From Limnohabitans kasalickyi (GTDB lineage Bacteria; Pseudomonadota; Gammaproteobacteria; Burkholderiales; Burkholderiaceae_C), in contig OZ248407.1 in assembly GCA_965234325.1 (NCBI GenBank), positions 1,550,001 to 1,614,000 of the forward strand: a stretch of DNA of 64,000 nt, in the 5' to 3' direction. The notes beneath the pieces are model-generated. The model was not told where the DNA came from and did no database searches. It saw only the letters and a list, made by a program, of their open reading frames with translations. Of this stretch, positions 8,464-16,720 are shown in pieces (the first letter of the stretch is position 1; every line of letters begins with the position of its first letter). A program made the position numbers and the translations under genes.

Positions 8464-10692
8464 TCACTTTGGGGTTTTCAACAAACGTAAACCGTTGAAG
8501 ACAACCAACAGACTTGCCCCCATGTCGGCAAACACTGCCATCCACATGGATGCATCACCAAAAATTGCCAGAGCCAAAAACACCGCCTTGATGCCTAGAG
8601 CCAATGTGATGTTTTGCCAAAGCACGGCATGTGTTTTCTTAGACAAGTGAATGGTCTCAGGTAAGCGACGTAAGTCATCGTTCATCACAACCACATCAGC
8701 CGCTTCCATCGCTGTATGTGTGCCAGCGCCTCCCATCGCAAAACCGATATTGGCTTTTGCCAAGGCTGGTGCGTCGTTAATTCCGTCACCCGTCATGGCA
8801 GTGACACCAAATCTTTTCTGCAACTCAGCAATCGCTTCTAGTTTGTCTTCTGGCAAAAGGTTGCCTCTGACCTCATCAATTCCTGCTTGGGCTGCTACTG
8901 TATGAGCCGTGGCAATGTTGTCACCAGTCAACATCACGGGAGTTACGCCCATCGCTTTTAACTCAGCCACTGCTTGTGTAGATGACGGTTTAATCGTGTC
9001 AGCCACAGCGCACAAAGCCATCACCCGATTGGCATTGGTCAATATGGTGACGGTTTGTCCTGCTTCTTCATGAATTTTGAGGCGAGCTTCTAGTTCAGCA
9101 GAGCATTGGTCGCGCTCTTCAATCCAACGGTGATTGGCTAACGCATAGTTATGCGTGTCAATCACACCTTGAACACCTCGTCCTACAACGGCTTGGAAAT
9201 CGCTGACGTCTTTCAGATCTGCTGTGAGACCTTCGGCAATGGCTTTAGACACGGGATGATCTGAACGAGCAGCAAGACTTTTCGCGATGCATTGAATCAT
9301 TGCGGGGTCTAGGCTTGTATCGATGGGTTCAAACGCTACCAATTTGGGTTTACCTTGTGTGATCGTTCCCGTTTTGTCTAATGCCACCACCTTGATGCTT
9401 CGGGCCTCTTCAAGATAAACGCCGCCTTTAATCAAAATGCCACGGCGTGCCGCTGCTGCCAAACCGCTGACCACAGTGACAGGCGTGGAGATTACCAAGG
9501 CACAAGGGCAAGCAATGACCAAAAGTACCAAGGCTTTGTAGAGTGCTTGCATCCAAGTCCAATCCATGAGCCAAGGCATCAGCACCGCAACCGCAACAGC
9601 TAAAACAAAAACCGCAGGGGTGTAAATGGTCGCAAATTGATCGACGAACCGTTGAGTTGGCGCACGTGAAGCCTGAGCTTGCTCAACGGCGTGAATGATG
9701 CGAGTTAAGGTGCTGTCCGAAGCCAAAGCAGTGACCCGAATTTCTAGCGCACCCGACTGATTGATGGTGCCTGCATAGACTTCATCACCAGCTGCTTTAT
9801 CAACAGGAAGACTTTCGCCAGTGACAGGGGCTTGATTGACGGCACTGATGCCCGACGTGACAACACCATCAAGGGCAATGCGCTCACCTGGACGCACACG
9901 CACAGTCGCCCCTACTTCAATGGTTTTGACGGGGCATTGCAGCCATTGACCGTCAGCTTGGAGAACTTCGGCTTGCTCTGGTGCAAGTGCCAAAAGGCTT
10001 TTGATGGCATTACGAGCACGGTCAACTGCGCGGGCCTCAATGGCTTCTGCAATCGCATACAGCGCCATCACCATGGCGGCTTCAGGCCATTGCCCAATCA
10101 AGAAGGCACCTGTGACAGCCACCGTCATCAGGGCGTTCATGTTCAAGCGTGCCTGCATCAGAGCCGATACACCTTTGCCGTAAACAGAAAACCCAGCCAA
10201 GGCGATTGCACCAGCGGCAAGCGCCATGCCTAGTATCTTTGTTGGCAAGTAATCAGGGAGGGCAAATGCCAGGCCCTCAGCGGCCAAAGACAGTGCCAAT
10301 GCACAAATCAATTTTCCCCATGACGCCCAAAAGCTGTGAGATACAACGTTGCCATCATTTGCGTTGTCACTATTTAAAGGCTCTGGCTTAAAGCCTACCT
10401 TGCGAATGGCGTTAACCGCTTCTATAACGACCTGTTCATCAGCCGCAATCGTCAACTCTCGAGCGGTCAGATTGAAACGCAGACTTTGAATACCTTCAAC
10501 ATTTGTCAGCGCATGGCGAATTTCTGATTCCTCTGAGGCGCAGTCCATGTTGGCAATGCGAAACCTCTGTCCATCAAGATTTGAAATAACGGGACTGGTC
10601 TGTTCAAAAGTGACAGGCGTGGTGTCGCAAGCAGTCCCGCATCCGCAGGAAGTTTGAGTTTTAGATGGCTGAACTTGCTCAGTGGCTGACAT
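8464..10692 (-). CDS. cadA: Zn/Cd/Pb-type P1B ATPase, CadA/ZntA family
   Basis: This 742-residue inner-membrane ATPase would export divalent soft metals from the cytoplasm. The N-terminus has a Cys-rich stretch (CGCGTAC, residues 16-22) and one HMA domain with MDCASEE around Cys51, the Cys-x-x-Glu form known from Zn/Cd/Pb pumps. Further marks are TGES (291-294), the membrane CPC motif (395-397), the phosphorylation motif DKTGT (439-443) and TGDGINDAPAL near residue 635. The gene is divergent from a CadR-type MerR gene with a spacer-type operator between them, so metal induction is likely. The exact metal cannot be read from sequence. Confidence 0.92.
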   Translation of the reverse strand: MSATEQVQPSKTQTSCGCGTACDTTPVTFEQTSPVISNLDGQRFRIANMDCASEESEIRHALTNVEGIQSLRFNLTARELTIAADEQVVIEAVNAIRKVGFKPEPLNSDNANDGNVVSHSFWASWGKLICALALSLAAEGLAFALPDYLPTKILGMALAAGAIALAGFSVYGKGVSALMQARLNMNALMTVAVTGAFLIGQWPEAAMVMALYAIAEAIEARAVDRARNAIKSLLALAPEQAEVLQADGQWLQCPVKTIEVGATVRVRPGERIALDGVVTSGISAVNQAPVTGESLPVDKAAGDEVYAGTINQSGALEIRVTALASDSTLTRIIHAVEQAQASRAPTQRFVDQFATIYTPAVFVLAVAVAVLMPWLMDWTWMQALYKALVLLVIACPCALVISTPVTVVSGLAAAARRGILIKGGVYLEEARSIKVVALDKTGTITQGKPKLVAFEPIDTSLDPAMIQCIAKSLAARSDHPVSKAIAEGLTADLKDVSDFQAVVGRGVQGVIDTHNYALANHRWIEERDQCSAELEARLKIHEEAGQTVTILTNANRVMALCAVADTIKPSSTQAVAELKAMGVTPVMLTGDNIATAHTVAAQAGIDEVRGNLLPEDKLEAIAELQKRFGVTAMTGDGINDAPALAKANIGFAMGGAGTHTAMEAADVVVMNDDLRRLPETIHLSKKTHAVLWQNITLALGIKAVFLALAIFGDASMWMAVFADMGASLLVVFNGLRLLKTPK

Positions 10693-10711
10693 GACGATTA
10701 CTCCTAGTTGC

Positions 10712-10746
10712 CTATATTAAAAACCCTATAGCCGCTACAGAGTCAA
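10712..10746 (-). promoter_or_regulatory. MerR-type promoter and CadR/PbrR-like operator of the P1B ATPase gene
   Basis: On the plus strand, ACCCTATAG, three bases (CCG) and CTACAGAGT form an imperfect inverted repeat at 10723-10743. On the minus strand this lies between a -35 element TTGACT (10741-10746) and a -10 candidate TTTAAT or TTAATA (about 10715-10721), giving a long 19-20 base spacer. Long spacers over a dyad are the hallmark of promoters activated by MerR-family twisting. The dyad resembles known CadR/PbrR operators. It controls the ATPase gene and probably the regulator as well. Confidence 0.75.
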
Positions 10747-10789
10747 CCACTTAAAATACAAGTCTTCAAATTAGTTGAGAAAAACCACG

Positions 10790-11239
10790 ATGAAGATCGG
10801 TGAATTAGCCAAAACCACTCATACGCAGGTGGAAACGATTCGATATTACGAGCGCGAAGGGTTGTTGCCTGAGACGGTTCGCACGGAGGGCAACTACCGA
10901 GTTTATAGCCCTGATCACGCCACACGGCTTTCGTTCATTCGCCACTGTCGAAGCCTAGATATGACGTTGAACGAAATTCGCACCTTATTGACGTTCAAGG
11001 ATGCACCACAAGGAGACTGCGCGGGCGTCAATGAATTGGTAGACGCACACATAGCGCACGTTGCGTCAAGGATTAAAGAACTAAAAGCATTAGAGCGTCA
11101 ACTTAAAGAGCTGAGACAAACTTGCACAGAATCCAAAGAGACAAATCAATGCGGCATTCTTGCTGAGCTGTCTGTGCCTCCACGCAAATCTGCTGCTCTC
11201 AAAAGCATTGCCAGACATATTTCTGGAACACACGCATAA
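10790..11239 (+). CDS. cadR: MerR-family metal-responsive regulator, CadR/PbrR type
   Basis: The 149-residue protein begins MKIGELAKTT with the MerR winged helix-turn-helix (residues 1-70, including RYYEREGLLP), followed by a long dimer helix (about 80-112) and a C-terminal metal loop. Cys77, Cys112 and Cys121 fall where CadR and PbrR place their three metal-binding cysteines, which argues for Cd, Pb or Zn sensing. The ATG at 10790 is chosen over an in-frame TTG at 10775 because MKIGELA is the usual family start. It is divergent from the P1B ATPase gene and should act on the shared operator region. Confidence 0.88.
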   Translation: MKIGELAKTTHTQVETIRYYEREGLLPETVRTEGNYRVYSPDHATRLSFIRHCRSLDMTLNEIRTLLTFKDAPQGDCAGVNELVDAHIAHVASRIKELKALERQLKELRQTCTESKETNQCGILAELSVPPRKSAALKSIARHISGTHA

Positions 11240-11395
11240 AACTTGAAAACGACCTGTTAGTAATTTTGGTCAACAGCACTGGACTAGCCGGTAAATTTAC
11301 CAGACTCTACCAGCTTCCATCAATGAGAGTGTCGATGATGAATATCAGGAAAATGAGGATGTTTGTAGGTGGTTGTTATATTCATTGGGTTTAAT

Positions 11396-12145
11396 TTAAG
11401 TTCCATATTTTGGGAATACTCCTCTGCAGGCATTATCAACAAGCCCCCGACCTTTTCTCAAATAGTTGCTAACTGTTTGTCCCATTGCCTTATGTTTATC
11501 TGCAATCTCTGTTGGATAGTCCCCTGCTCTGGGCATAGCTAAAGGATTCAGTCTTAGTTGTTCACCAATTTCCCATAACTTAGTTTCAGGTGCATTTCGA
11601 ACGATCTGATCATGAATCTCCATGATGTTCAACAGCTGAGATATCACTTCATACGAAATACGACTACGAAAAATAGGCCATGACAGTGGAGCCTCAGAAA
11701 GAAGTCCCTCCCCAGCATTGAGCTTGCAAATCTGATCAAGCCAAAAGCCAAACTCCCTGCCTGCTAACTGAGTTGAAACGTCTTGAAATGCATCTACGGT
11801 AATTTCAAACACGTTAGCGTTTTTTCGTTTTACAAAAAGCGTTACTTGTAACGTTGTGATGCTTTCACTGAAGTATTCGTGACCTTTGCTTGTCCACCAA
11901 TACTGAAAAGTCATGTCTTCCAGAGTGCCAAACATGCGAAACGTTTCGTAGGCAGCCTCTGAGGTGAATATGCCAGTGCGGCAACTTTGGGTGAACTCCT
12001 TAGAGAACTTTAAACAACGCCACCAAACCTCTAGGTAGGTGCCGTATATGAACGGCTCGGTTAGTTCTGACCTAAGCTCCCCGGCCGCAATCAAGGGAAT
12101 CAATTGTTGAGTCCCACTACCCCAATTTGCTCTTTGAACTTTCAT
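11396..12145 (-). CDS. Unrecognised protein of the integrase-linked module
   Basis: I do not recognise this 249-residue protein. It has no signal peptide or membrane segment. It is rich in aromatic residues (EVWWRCLKFSKEF, FQYWWTSKG), has a central alternating stretch (TTLQVTLFVKRK) that looks beta-rich, and a basic C-terminus where MGQTVSNYLRKGRG could form a helix-turn-helix. Two starts are possible: ATG at 12160 (MGYEK, no ribosome site seen) or ATG at 12145 (MKVQR, preceded by GGGG), and I use the latter. It is divergent from the 341-residue gene across about 115 bases and sits in AT-rich island DNA, so a DNA-related or regulatory role is possible but unproven. Confidence 0.65.
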   Translation of the reverse strand: MKVQRANWGSGTQQLIPLIAAGELRSELTEPFIYGTYLEVWWRCLKFSKEFTQSCRTGIFTSEAAYETFRMFGTLEDMTFQYWWTSKGHEYFSESITTLQVTLFVKRKNANVFEITVDAFQDVSTQLAGREFGFWLDQICKLNAGEGLLSEAPLSWPIFRSRISYEVISQLLNIMEIHDQIVRNAPETKLWEIGEQLRLNPLAMPRAGDYPTEIADKHKAMGQTVSNYLRKGRGLVDNACRGVFPKYGT

Positions 12146-12260
12146 TTTTTCGTACCCCATCGAAAAAGTGAAAACCCTTCTGCCCTAGACAACTAACCTG
12201 ATCTTGTCGAGTCGATTCCGGCCGATGGTTTGATAGTTATCTTTTTAACAGGAGTTTTTT

Positions 12261-13286
12261 ATGAATCACGAATCCGTCCAATCAAGCTCTCCTAGCTTCA
12301 ACGGAGTCCCGCCAGCCCCGCCAATCGATGAATTGGCCTTTGGTTTGCTGATGAATCGCACACTTGGCGGTTCAGCTAGTCGTCGCCCAAGTGACAAGAG
12401 TGCGAACGATGTTCAGGTCGATATGGTCTTAGGTCAGGCCCAGAACTTGGCAAAGATGAACGATCAGTATGTAGAAACATATGTTGTTCGAGGAACCAAG
12501 GAGCTGTACGCCCTTCTTGGTGCGATCTACAGCTATGCGCTGCAGATCAATGAATCGCCCTTGCGTGACCACATCCTCCAGCGCATGCGAGAGCGTCTGG
12601 AAGAAGACCATGAAATCAAAACTCAGGTCAACACACCTTGGATGACCACTGTTCTGAGATTCATCCTTCCAACAGATCGCCAAACCGCTTACTCATATTC
12701 AAAGGTATTGCAAGTTGCGCACGATGAAAACCTCACAGCATTGGAATTACCCAACTACATCAAGGAGCGTGGTGGTATCGGAAAAATCACGTTAACCAAA
12801 GACGAAGCCGAAGCCGCCAAATCCGTGAAGGAGCACAAGGAAGCTAAAGCCGACATGCTGCGAAAAATTCTTCTGGCAAATGCTAAATCAGCAGAAACCA
12901 TCGTTGAGGTTGACAACAAGTTCGTCATCAACACCGTTGCTGAAGGCAAAAAAGAAGGTTCTTTCGAATTCGCTATTTGCGTCAATCCTGGCGGCAATGA
13001 GCGACGCGTTGTTCGCTTTATCAGGGTTAATGAATCGGTTGAAGCACAACTGTTGTCACTTGTTGCCGAAGCAAGCCTGTCTGATGACCTTGCAGGGACT
13101 CAAGAAAAGCTCGATGTTTTGCGCGAAAAACTGGGCATCACTTCCGGCTGGGGCATGAAGCCGGGCGACAAGGGCTATCAACCCGGTGGCTTACCTGCAA
13201 TCAATGGCGCTGTCCAACCAGAGGTCATGCTCAATGCACCGCAAAGCACAACCGTCGGCGGCGTCACGATTCATCAGCCTGCTTAA
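12261..13286 (+). CDS. Unrecognised protein of the integrase-linked module
   Basis: This 341-residue soluble protein has no family I can name. Residues 1-45 are Ser/Pro-rich and look disordered. Residues 50-170 look helical and include a repeated-looking pattern with TPWMTTVLRF and DRQTAYSYSKVL. Residues 180-215 form a Lys/Glu/Ala-rich charged helix, then a short beta-type domain (to about 270), a Leu/Glu helix and a Gly/Pro-rich tail. A clear AGGAG site precedes the ATG. It is followed by a UUCG hairpin and then the 213-residue gene on the same strand, and further on by the integrase. The charged helix may be an oligomerisation or nucleic-acid-binding part; that is inference. Confidence 0.75.
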   Translation: MNHESVQSSSPSFNGVPPAPPIDELAFGLLMNRTLGGSASRRPSDKSANDVQVDMVLGQAQNLAKMNDQYVETYVVRGTKELYALLGAIYSYALQINESPLRDHILQRMRERLEEDHEIKTQVNTPWMTTVLRFILPTDRQTAYSYSKVLQVAHDENLTALELPNYIKERGGIGKITLTKDEAEAAKSVKEHKEAKADMLRKILLANAKSAETIVEVDNKFVINTVAEGKKEGSFEFAICVNPGGNERRVVRFIRVNESVEAQLLSLVAEASLSDDLAGTQEKLDVLREKLGITSGWGMKPGDKGYQPGGLPAINGAVQPEVMLNAPQSTTVGGVTIHQPA

Positions 13287-13305
13287 CTCAAGTTAACAAG
13301 CCAAT

Positions 13306-13337
13306 CCCTAAACCTTCGGGTTTAGGGAACTCTTTTA
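13306..13337 (+). terminator. UUCG-tetraloop hairpin between two module genes
   Basis: CCCTAAACC and GGTTTAGGG pair perfectly around a TTCG loop at 13306-13327, followed by AACTCTTTT. A UUCG-capped 9-bp stem is very stable. The T run is weak and the ribosome site of the next gene (AAGGAG, 13337-13342) follows at once, so it may reduce rather than stop transcription into the next gene. Confidence 0.65.
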
Positions 13338-13348
13338 AGGAGAACGAT

Positions 13349-13990
13349 TTGTACGATTTATTTGAAAAGATCAAAAAAGGTTCAATCCTGCTTTGGAACG
13401 TATCAGATGACAACGAGTTACCAAAGCGCAAAGAAATGAATCGGTTACTTGGAACAGACGATTTCACTTACTACAAGACTCATGGCCACCACAGTGACTA
13501 CATCAGAAAACTTGGACGTCTCAAAAACTATCTGACAACTGATCCAAGTGAAGTCAAGACTGGTTATTGGGCGCAAGCTCAAACCTCACATTTTTTATTT
13601 ACAAAACATGAGATTGAGTCCAACAGCTTTTTCTTACTCAAGCACTCAACAAAATGTCTTGGTTCATATTTTGTAGACAGCAGCGATTTCGTTGACTTAG
13701 AGGTACTGCTTCGTAGATATGAACAAGTTATTGAAATGGCAGATCAAATAAAAAAATGGCCAAAAAAAATTCAAGATCACAAAGAGGAAATTTCTCGTGA
13801 TGGCATAAAAGACAGTGTCATCGAGAACTTCCAAATATCAAGCCTTACGCAGATGACCGATGGGTATGGGAGACAAGCTATCAATGACGCTATGTCAAAA
13901 CTGATAGCTTGGCATGACAAGCATTTTTGGAAAACTAAAAAGTCGAAGATGTCATCTGATGACGCGGATGACGACGCTTGCACGCCCTGA
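13349..13990 (+). CDS. Unrecognised protein of the integrase-linked module, TTG start
   Basis: The 213-residue product is unrecognised. The start is TTG, supported by AAGGAG seven bases upstream and by the lack of a better ATG near it. The protein is mostly charged and helical (EVLLRRYEQVIEMADQIKKW, residues near 120-140), with His-rich YYKTHGHHSDYIRK in the first third and an acidic Asp-rich tail (DDADDDACTP). It has no membrane segment. It follows the 341-residue gene after the UUCG hairpin and ends about 110 bases before the integrase, all on the plus strand, so the three may be co-inherited. Confidence 0.7.
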   Translation: MYDLFEKIKKGSILLWNVSDDNELPKRKEMNRLLGTDDFTYYKTHGHHSDYIRKLGRLKNYLTTDPSEVKTGYWAQAQTSHFLFTKHEIESNSFFLLKHSTKCLGSYFVDSSDFVDLEVLLRRYEQVIEMADQIKKWPKKIQDHKEEISRDGIKDSVIENFQISSLTQMTDGYGRQAINDAMSKLIAWHDKHFWKTKKSKMSSDDADDDACTP

Positions 13991-14100
13991 GATTAGCCCA
14001 GCAAATTCATTAATCATCTAAATGCCACAGCCTCAACCGTTTTCGGTTGACTGTCCAACTTTTCAGAAAACACACTATGTGAAATATTTTGAGTAGAGCT

Positions 14101-15468
14101 ATGGCCCGTGCAATTCAACCCGACACAGAACACCGTCACAGATCCGTTCCGCTGAAAGACACCATAACGCGGATCCCAGGCTATCCCAGCAAACTTGTGA
14201 TTTTCAAAATCCCCGCCTCCAGCTACTGGTGGGTTCGCTACTACGCAGACAGTCACATCTTCAAACGCACAACGAAAACGGAAATCAAGCGTGATGCGCT
14301 AGAGGCAGCTAAACGCTTCTACGATGACATCAACCTTCGCATGCACGGAGGCACTACGTTTGAAGGATTGCCGATCGACATGAACGCAGCTGAAGTTGTG
14401 CCGTTCCGCAAAGTCACTCAACTCTTGATGGACTTTGAGAAAGCAAAAGTTGCACGTAAACAGCTAGCACCACTCACCTACGAAAACATTGAATTGCGGA
14501 TGAACAAACACATCCTGCCGTTCTTTGGACACATGGATATCCTGAGCATCAACTACAAAGTGTTGGATGAATTCCTACAGATGATGTCTAAGCTTGAACC
14601 CAAGCTGAGTATTTCAACCTTGAGTAACTACATGGGTTACGTCCGTAAGGTCTTGCAACATGCAGCGCGATACAGCTACATCCAGCATATTCCTGAATTT
14701 CCAAAAGTTGGCGTTGAAGACAAGCCACGTGGCTGGTTCAATGTTCGCGAGTACGAAGCGATTACAAAGGCAAGTAAAAAACTTGCAGGCAAGCGAATCG
14801 AATGGCGCTACGAGGGAGAAAAAGAAGAAAACACGTACTTCTGCGAAGTCGGGGCAAGACATGGACCAAATGATCGTTTGATCAAACGGTTCCAAATGAC
14901 AAAAGATTTGTCTGATCTGATTGTGTTCATGGTCAATAGTTACATTCGCCCTACTGACATTCGTCACATGCAACACAAGCACGTTGAAATCATCAGGCGC
15001 GAATGGACGTATTTGCGATTGACCTTGCCGCCTAGCAAGGGACACAGTTTTCCGATAACCACAATGCCTTGGGCTGTAAAAGTCTATGAGCGTATTTGCC
15101 GCAGACAGGAAGAAGAGTTAGGTAGGCCTGTTCACCCTGAAGACTACGTGTTCATGACTCAAGCGAAGTCGCGTGACAACGCAATCAAATCACTTGGTCG
15201 TCAGTTCGATATCGTGCTGGATGTCACAGGGATGAAAGTTAGTAACGTTGGCGAGCCTCGAAGTCTGTACAGCCTGCGTCACAGCAGCATCATGTTCCGA
15301 TTGATGTTTGGTCGAGCTGTGGACACACTGACACTGGCAAGAAACGCGCGAACAAGTCCCGAGATGATTGATCGCTTCTATGCTGCCCCACTACAAGGCG
15401 AGATGAATATTGGCGAGTTGCAGAGTAAGCGTAGACCACGGCCTTGGGAATTGGGCCAAGCAAAATAG
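14101..15468 (+). CDS. Full-size tyrosine integrase adjacent to tRNA-Val
   Basis: The 455-residue protein has an N-terminal arm-type region (residues 15-85, with VRYYADSHIFKRTTKTE), a SAM-like core-binding domain (about 95-205) and a C-terminal catalytic domain. Catalytic features seen are RPTDIR (Arg I), a Lys in PPSKGHSFPI, YSLRHSSI (Arg II box, with Tyr in place of the first His) and the ending TSPEMIDRFYA with the nucleophilic Tyr. The usual LGH motif before the Tyr is replaced by ARNARTS, as in integrases ending GTS-x-x-MI-x-x-xY. An in-frame TTG lies at 14089. It is the last gene before the tRNA-Val and probably integrated the island or a part of it. Confidence 0.88.
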   Translation: MARAIQPDTEHRHRSVPLKDTITRIPGYPSKLVIFKIPASSYWWVRYYADSHIFKRTTKTEIKRDALEAAKRFYDDINLRMHGGTTFEGLPIDMNAAEVVPFRKVTQLLMDFEKAKVARKQLAPLTYENIELRMNKHILPFFGHMDILSINYKVLDEFLQMMSKLEPKLSISTLSNYMGYVRKVLQHAARYSYIQHIPEFPKVGVEDKPRGWFNVREYEAITKASKKLAGKRIEWRYEGEKEENTYFCEVGARHGPNDRLIKRFQMTKDLSDLIVFMVNSYIRPTDIRHMQHKHVEIIRREWTYLRLTLPPSKGHSFPITTMPWAVKVYERICRRQEEELGRPVHPEDYVFMTQAKSRDNAIKSLGRQFDIVLDVTGMKVSNVGEPRSLYSLRHSSIMFRLMFGRAVDTLTLARNARTSPEMIDRFYAAPLQGEMNIGELQSKRRPRPWELGQAK

Positions 15469-15484
15469 AAGCTAAAGCCATGGG

Positions 15485-15825
15485 TACCGAGTAAAAATCA
15501 CCACCCTGATTTGGAAAGTACTTCACCTAAATTTTTCGTAGCCCAAATTTTTAAGGGCACAGAACCCAATTCAGGAACCCTTTAAGGCGTCAAAAAAGCC
15601 CTACAGCGCGTTTTTGAAAGTGCCCGTAGGGCTGAGTAGCTGAACTCAAATCAAAACAAACGTAGCGTTTAATTTCTCCAACGGAAAATTGGCCCGATGC
15701 TCAAGCACTCAACGAAAGTGCGATGCTCAGTACAGCTTGAAACGCTGAGCGTGGAGATTGATTTGTAGTTAGTTCACAGTTCGAAAATCTAAGGAAAGAC
15801 TTCGAAAAATCTATGAAGAGTAGTA
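15485..15825 (+). repeat. Noncoding segment, copy B of an island-flanking pair
   Basis: It starts with the same 18 bases as 239-256 and then shows the shared blocks in the same order as copy A: TGATTTG, AAGTACT, CACCTAAA, AGCCCTACAG, GTAGGGCT, GCACTCAA, GCTCAG and AATCTATGAA. The blocks AAATCA and TGATTT at its start keep the dyad seen in copy A even though the bases between changed. It begins 16 bases after the integrase stop codon. Confidence 0.55.
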
Positions 15826-15852
15826 TGGTCTATCTATACTACTTTTGGACGT

Positions 15853-15885
15853 AAAAAAAGCACTAAGAATCGCTTCTAAGTGCTT
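15853..15885 (-). terminator. Rho-independent terminator of tRNA-Val
   Basis: Read on the minus strand, AAGCACTTAGAA and TTCTTAGTGCTT pair around a GCGA loop with one mismatch, followed by a run of seven T. It lies 20 bases after the tRNA 3' end. Confidence 0.85.
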
Positions 15886-15904
15886 GTTTTACAACGGTAA
15901 AAGA

Positions 15905-15979
15905 TGGTGGGCGATGCAAGTTTCGAACTTGCGACCCCTGCAGTGTGAATGCAGTGCTCTACCCCTGAGCTAATCGCCC
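15905..15979 (-). tRNA. tRNA-Val (CAC anticodon)
   Basis: The minus strand folds into a cloverleaf: acceptor GGGCGAT/ATCGCCC, D arm GCTC-AGGGGTA-GAGC, anticodon arm CTGCA-TTCACAC-TGCAG with anticodon CAC, T arm GCAAG-TTCGAAA-CTTGC, discriminator A and an encoded CCA end. CAC reads GUG valine codons. It is a single tRNA with its own terminator and marks the border between island-like and core DNA. Confidence 0.95.
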
Positions 15980-16004
15980 TTATCCATCGCTGGAAAGACC
16001 ATAA

Positions 16005-16718
16005 TTATGCCACAGAAATTTGCGGATTTCGCCAAACCGTCTTGCCACCGCTTGATTTGTCAAGTTGCGTCAAAAGATCGGCGTGCTGAGCCAACTCCTG
16101 CTCGCTGGCCACGATCACAGGTAATTTGAATCGGCTCAAATCCACAACTTCCAGCGTGCGTGTCTCTGAGCCTTCGCTCTCCACCTCCATCAACAACGCA
16201 TCTTGGCCACGCGTCATATTGATGTATACATCGGCCAACAGCTCAGCATCGAGCAACGCGCCGTGCAAGGTGCGACCTGAGTTGTCCACCTCTAGGCGAT
16301 CGCACAAGGAGTCCAGCGAGTTGCGCTTGCCGGGGAACATTTCTTTGGCCATCACCAAGGTGTCGGTGACACCATCGATGAACGTGGTGAAGCGCGGACG
16401 GCCTTGCAGCTCAAGCTCTTTGTTCAAAAAGCCAATGTCAAAAGGTGCGTTGTGAATGATGATTTCTGCGCCCGCGATGAAGTCCAAGAACTGGTCCACC
16501 ACTTGCGCAAACTTGGGCTTGTCTTTTAGAAATTCGTTGGTGATGCCATGCACGCGTAGCGCGTCTTCGTGGCTGTCACGCTCGGGGTTCAAGTACATGT
16601 GCAAGTTGTTACCGGTCAACTTGCGGTTGAACATTTCCACACAACCGATTTCGATGATCCGGTCTCCACCCTCAGCGGAGAGGCCGGTAGTTTCGGTGTC
16701 AAGAAAAATCTGGCGCAT
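16005..16718 (-). CDS. dnaQ: DNA polymerase III epsilon subunit, 3'-5' proofreading exonuclease
   Basis: The 237-residue protein is the DnaQ proofreading exonuclease. The three DEDDh motifs are visible: ExoI FLDTETTGL at the N-terminus (Asp7, Glu9), ExoII IIHNAPFDIGF near residue 90 and ExoIII LHGALLDAELLADVY near residue 155 with its His and Asp. The C-terminal 50 residues would contact the polymerase alpha subunit. It starts two bases after the fdx stop, so it appears to be co-transcribed at the end of the isc operon. Length fits the family. Confidence 0.95.
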   Translation of the reverse strand: MRQIFLDTETTGLSAEGGDRIIEIGCVEMFNRKLTGNNLHMYLNPERDSHEDALRVHGITNEFLKDKPKFAQVVDQFLDFIAGAEIIIHNAPFDIGFLNKELELQGRPRFTTFIDGVTDTLVMAKEMFPGKRNSLDSLCDRLEVDNSGRTLHGALLDAELLADVYINMTRGQDALLMEVESEGSETRTLEVVDLSRFKLPVIVASEQELAQHADLLTQLDKSSGGKTVWRNPQISVA

Positions 16719-16720
16719 GG

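Larger units (their letters stand above)
1..15904. mobile_element. Putative genomic island next to tRNA-Val, left end outside the window
   Basis: This stretch is visibly more AT-rich than the DNA to its right. It contains two tyrosine recombinases (729-1301 and 14101-15468), a heavy-metal efflux cluster and several proteins I do not recognise. It stops at the 3' end of a tRNA-Val gene, and tRNA 3' ends are known preferred targets of tyrosine integrases. I did not find a second copy of the tRNA 3' end inside the window, so no att pair can be given and the left boundary probably lies upstream of position 1. Island status is inferred from gene content, composition and tRNA adjacency. Confidence 0.6.
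15469..15904. other. Noncoding gap between integrase and tRNA-Val
   Basis: No gene is seen in these 436 bases. They hold copy B of the island-flanking segment (15485-15825) with its hairpin AGCCCTAC ... GTAGGGCT (about 15598-15635), another hairpin pairing AGTAGTAT-like with ATACTACT around 15820-15843, and a terminator for the tRNA on the minus strand. The integrase attachment site should lie in or near this gap or at the tRNA 3' end. Confidence 0.6.

Noticed and set aside
11290..11301. Short palindrome GGTAAATTTACC after cadR
   Set aside because: It lacks a T run and a clear promoter context, so neither a terminator nor an operator could be supported.
15905..15979. Possible attachment-site duplication of the tRNA-Val 3' end
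   Set aside because: I looked for a repeat of its 3' end in the first 700 bases and after the integrase and did not see one; the second end may lie outside the window.
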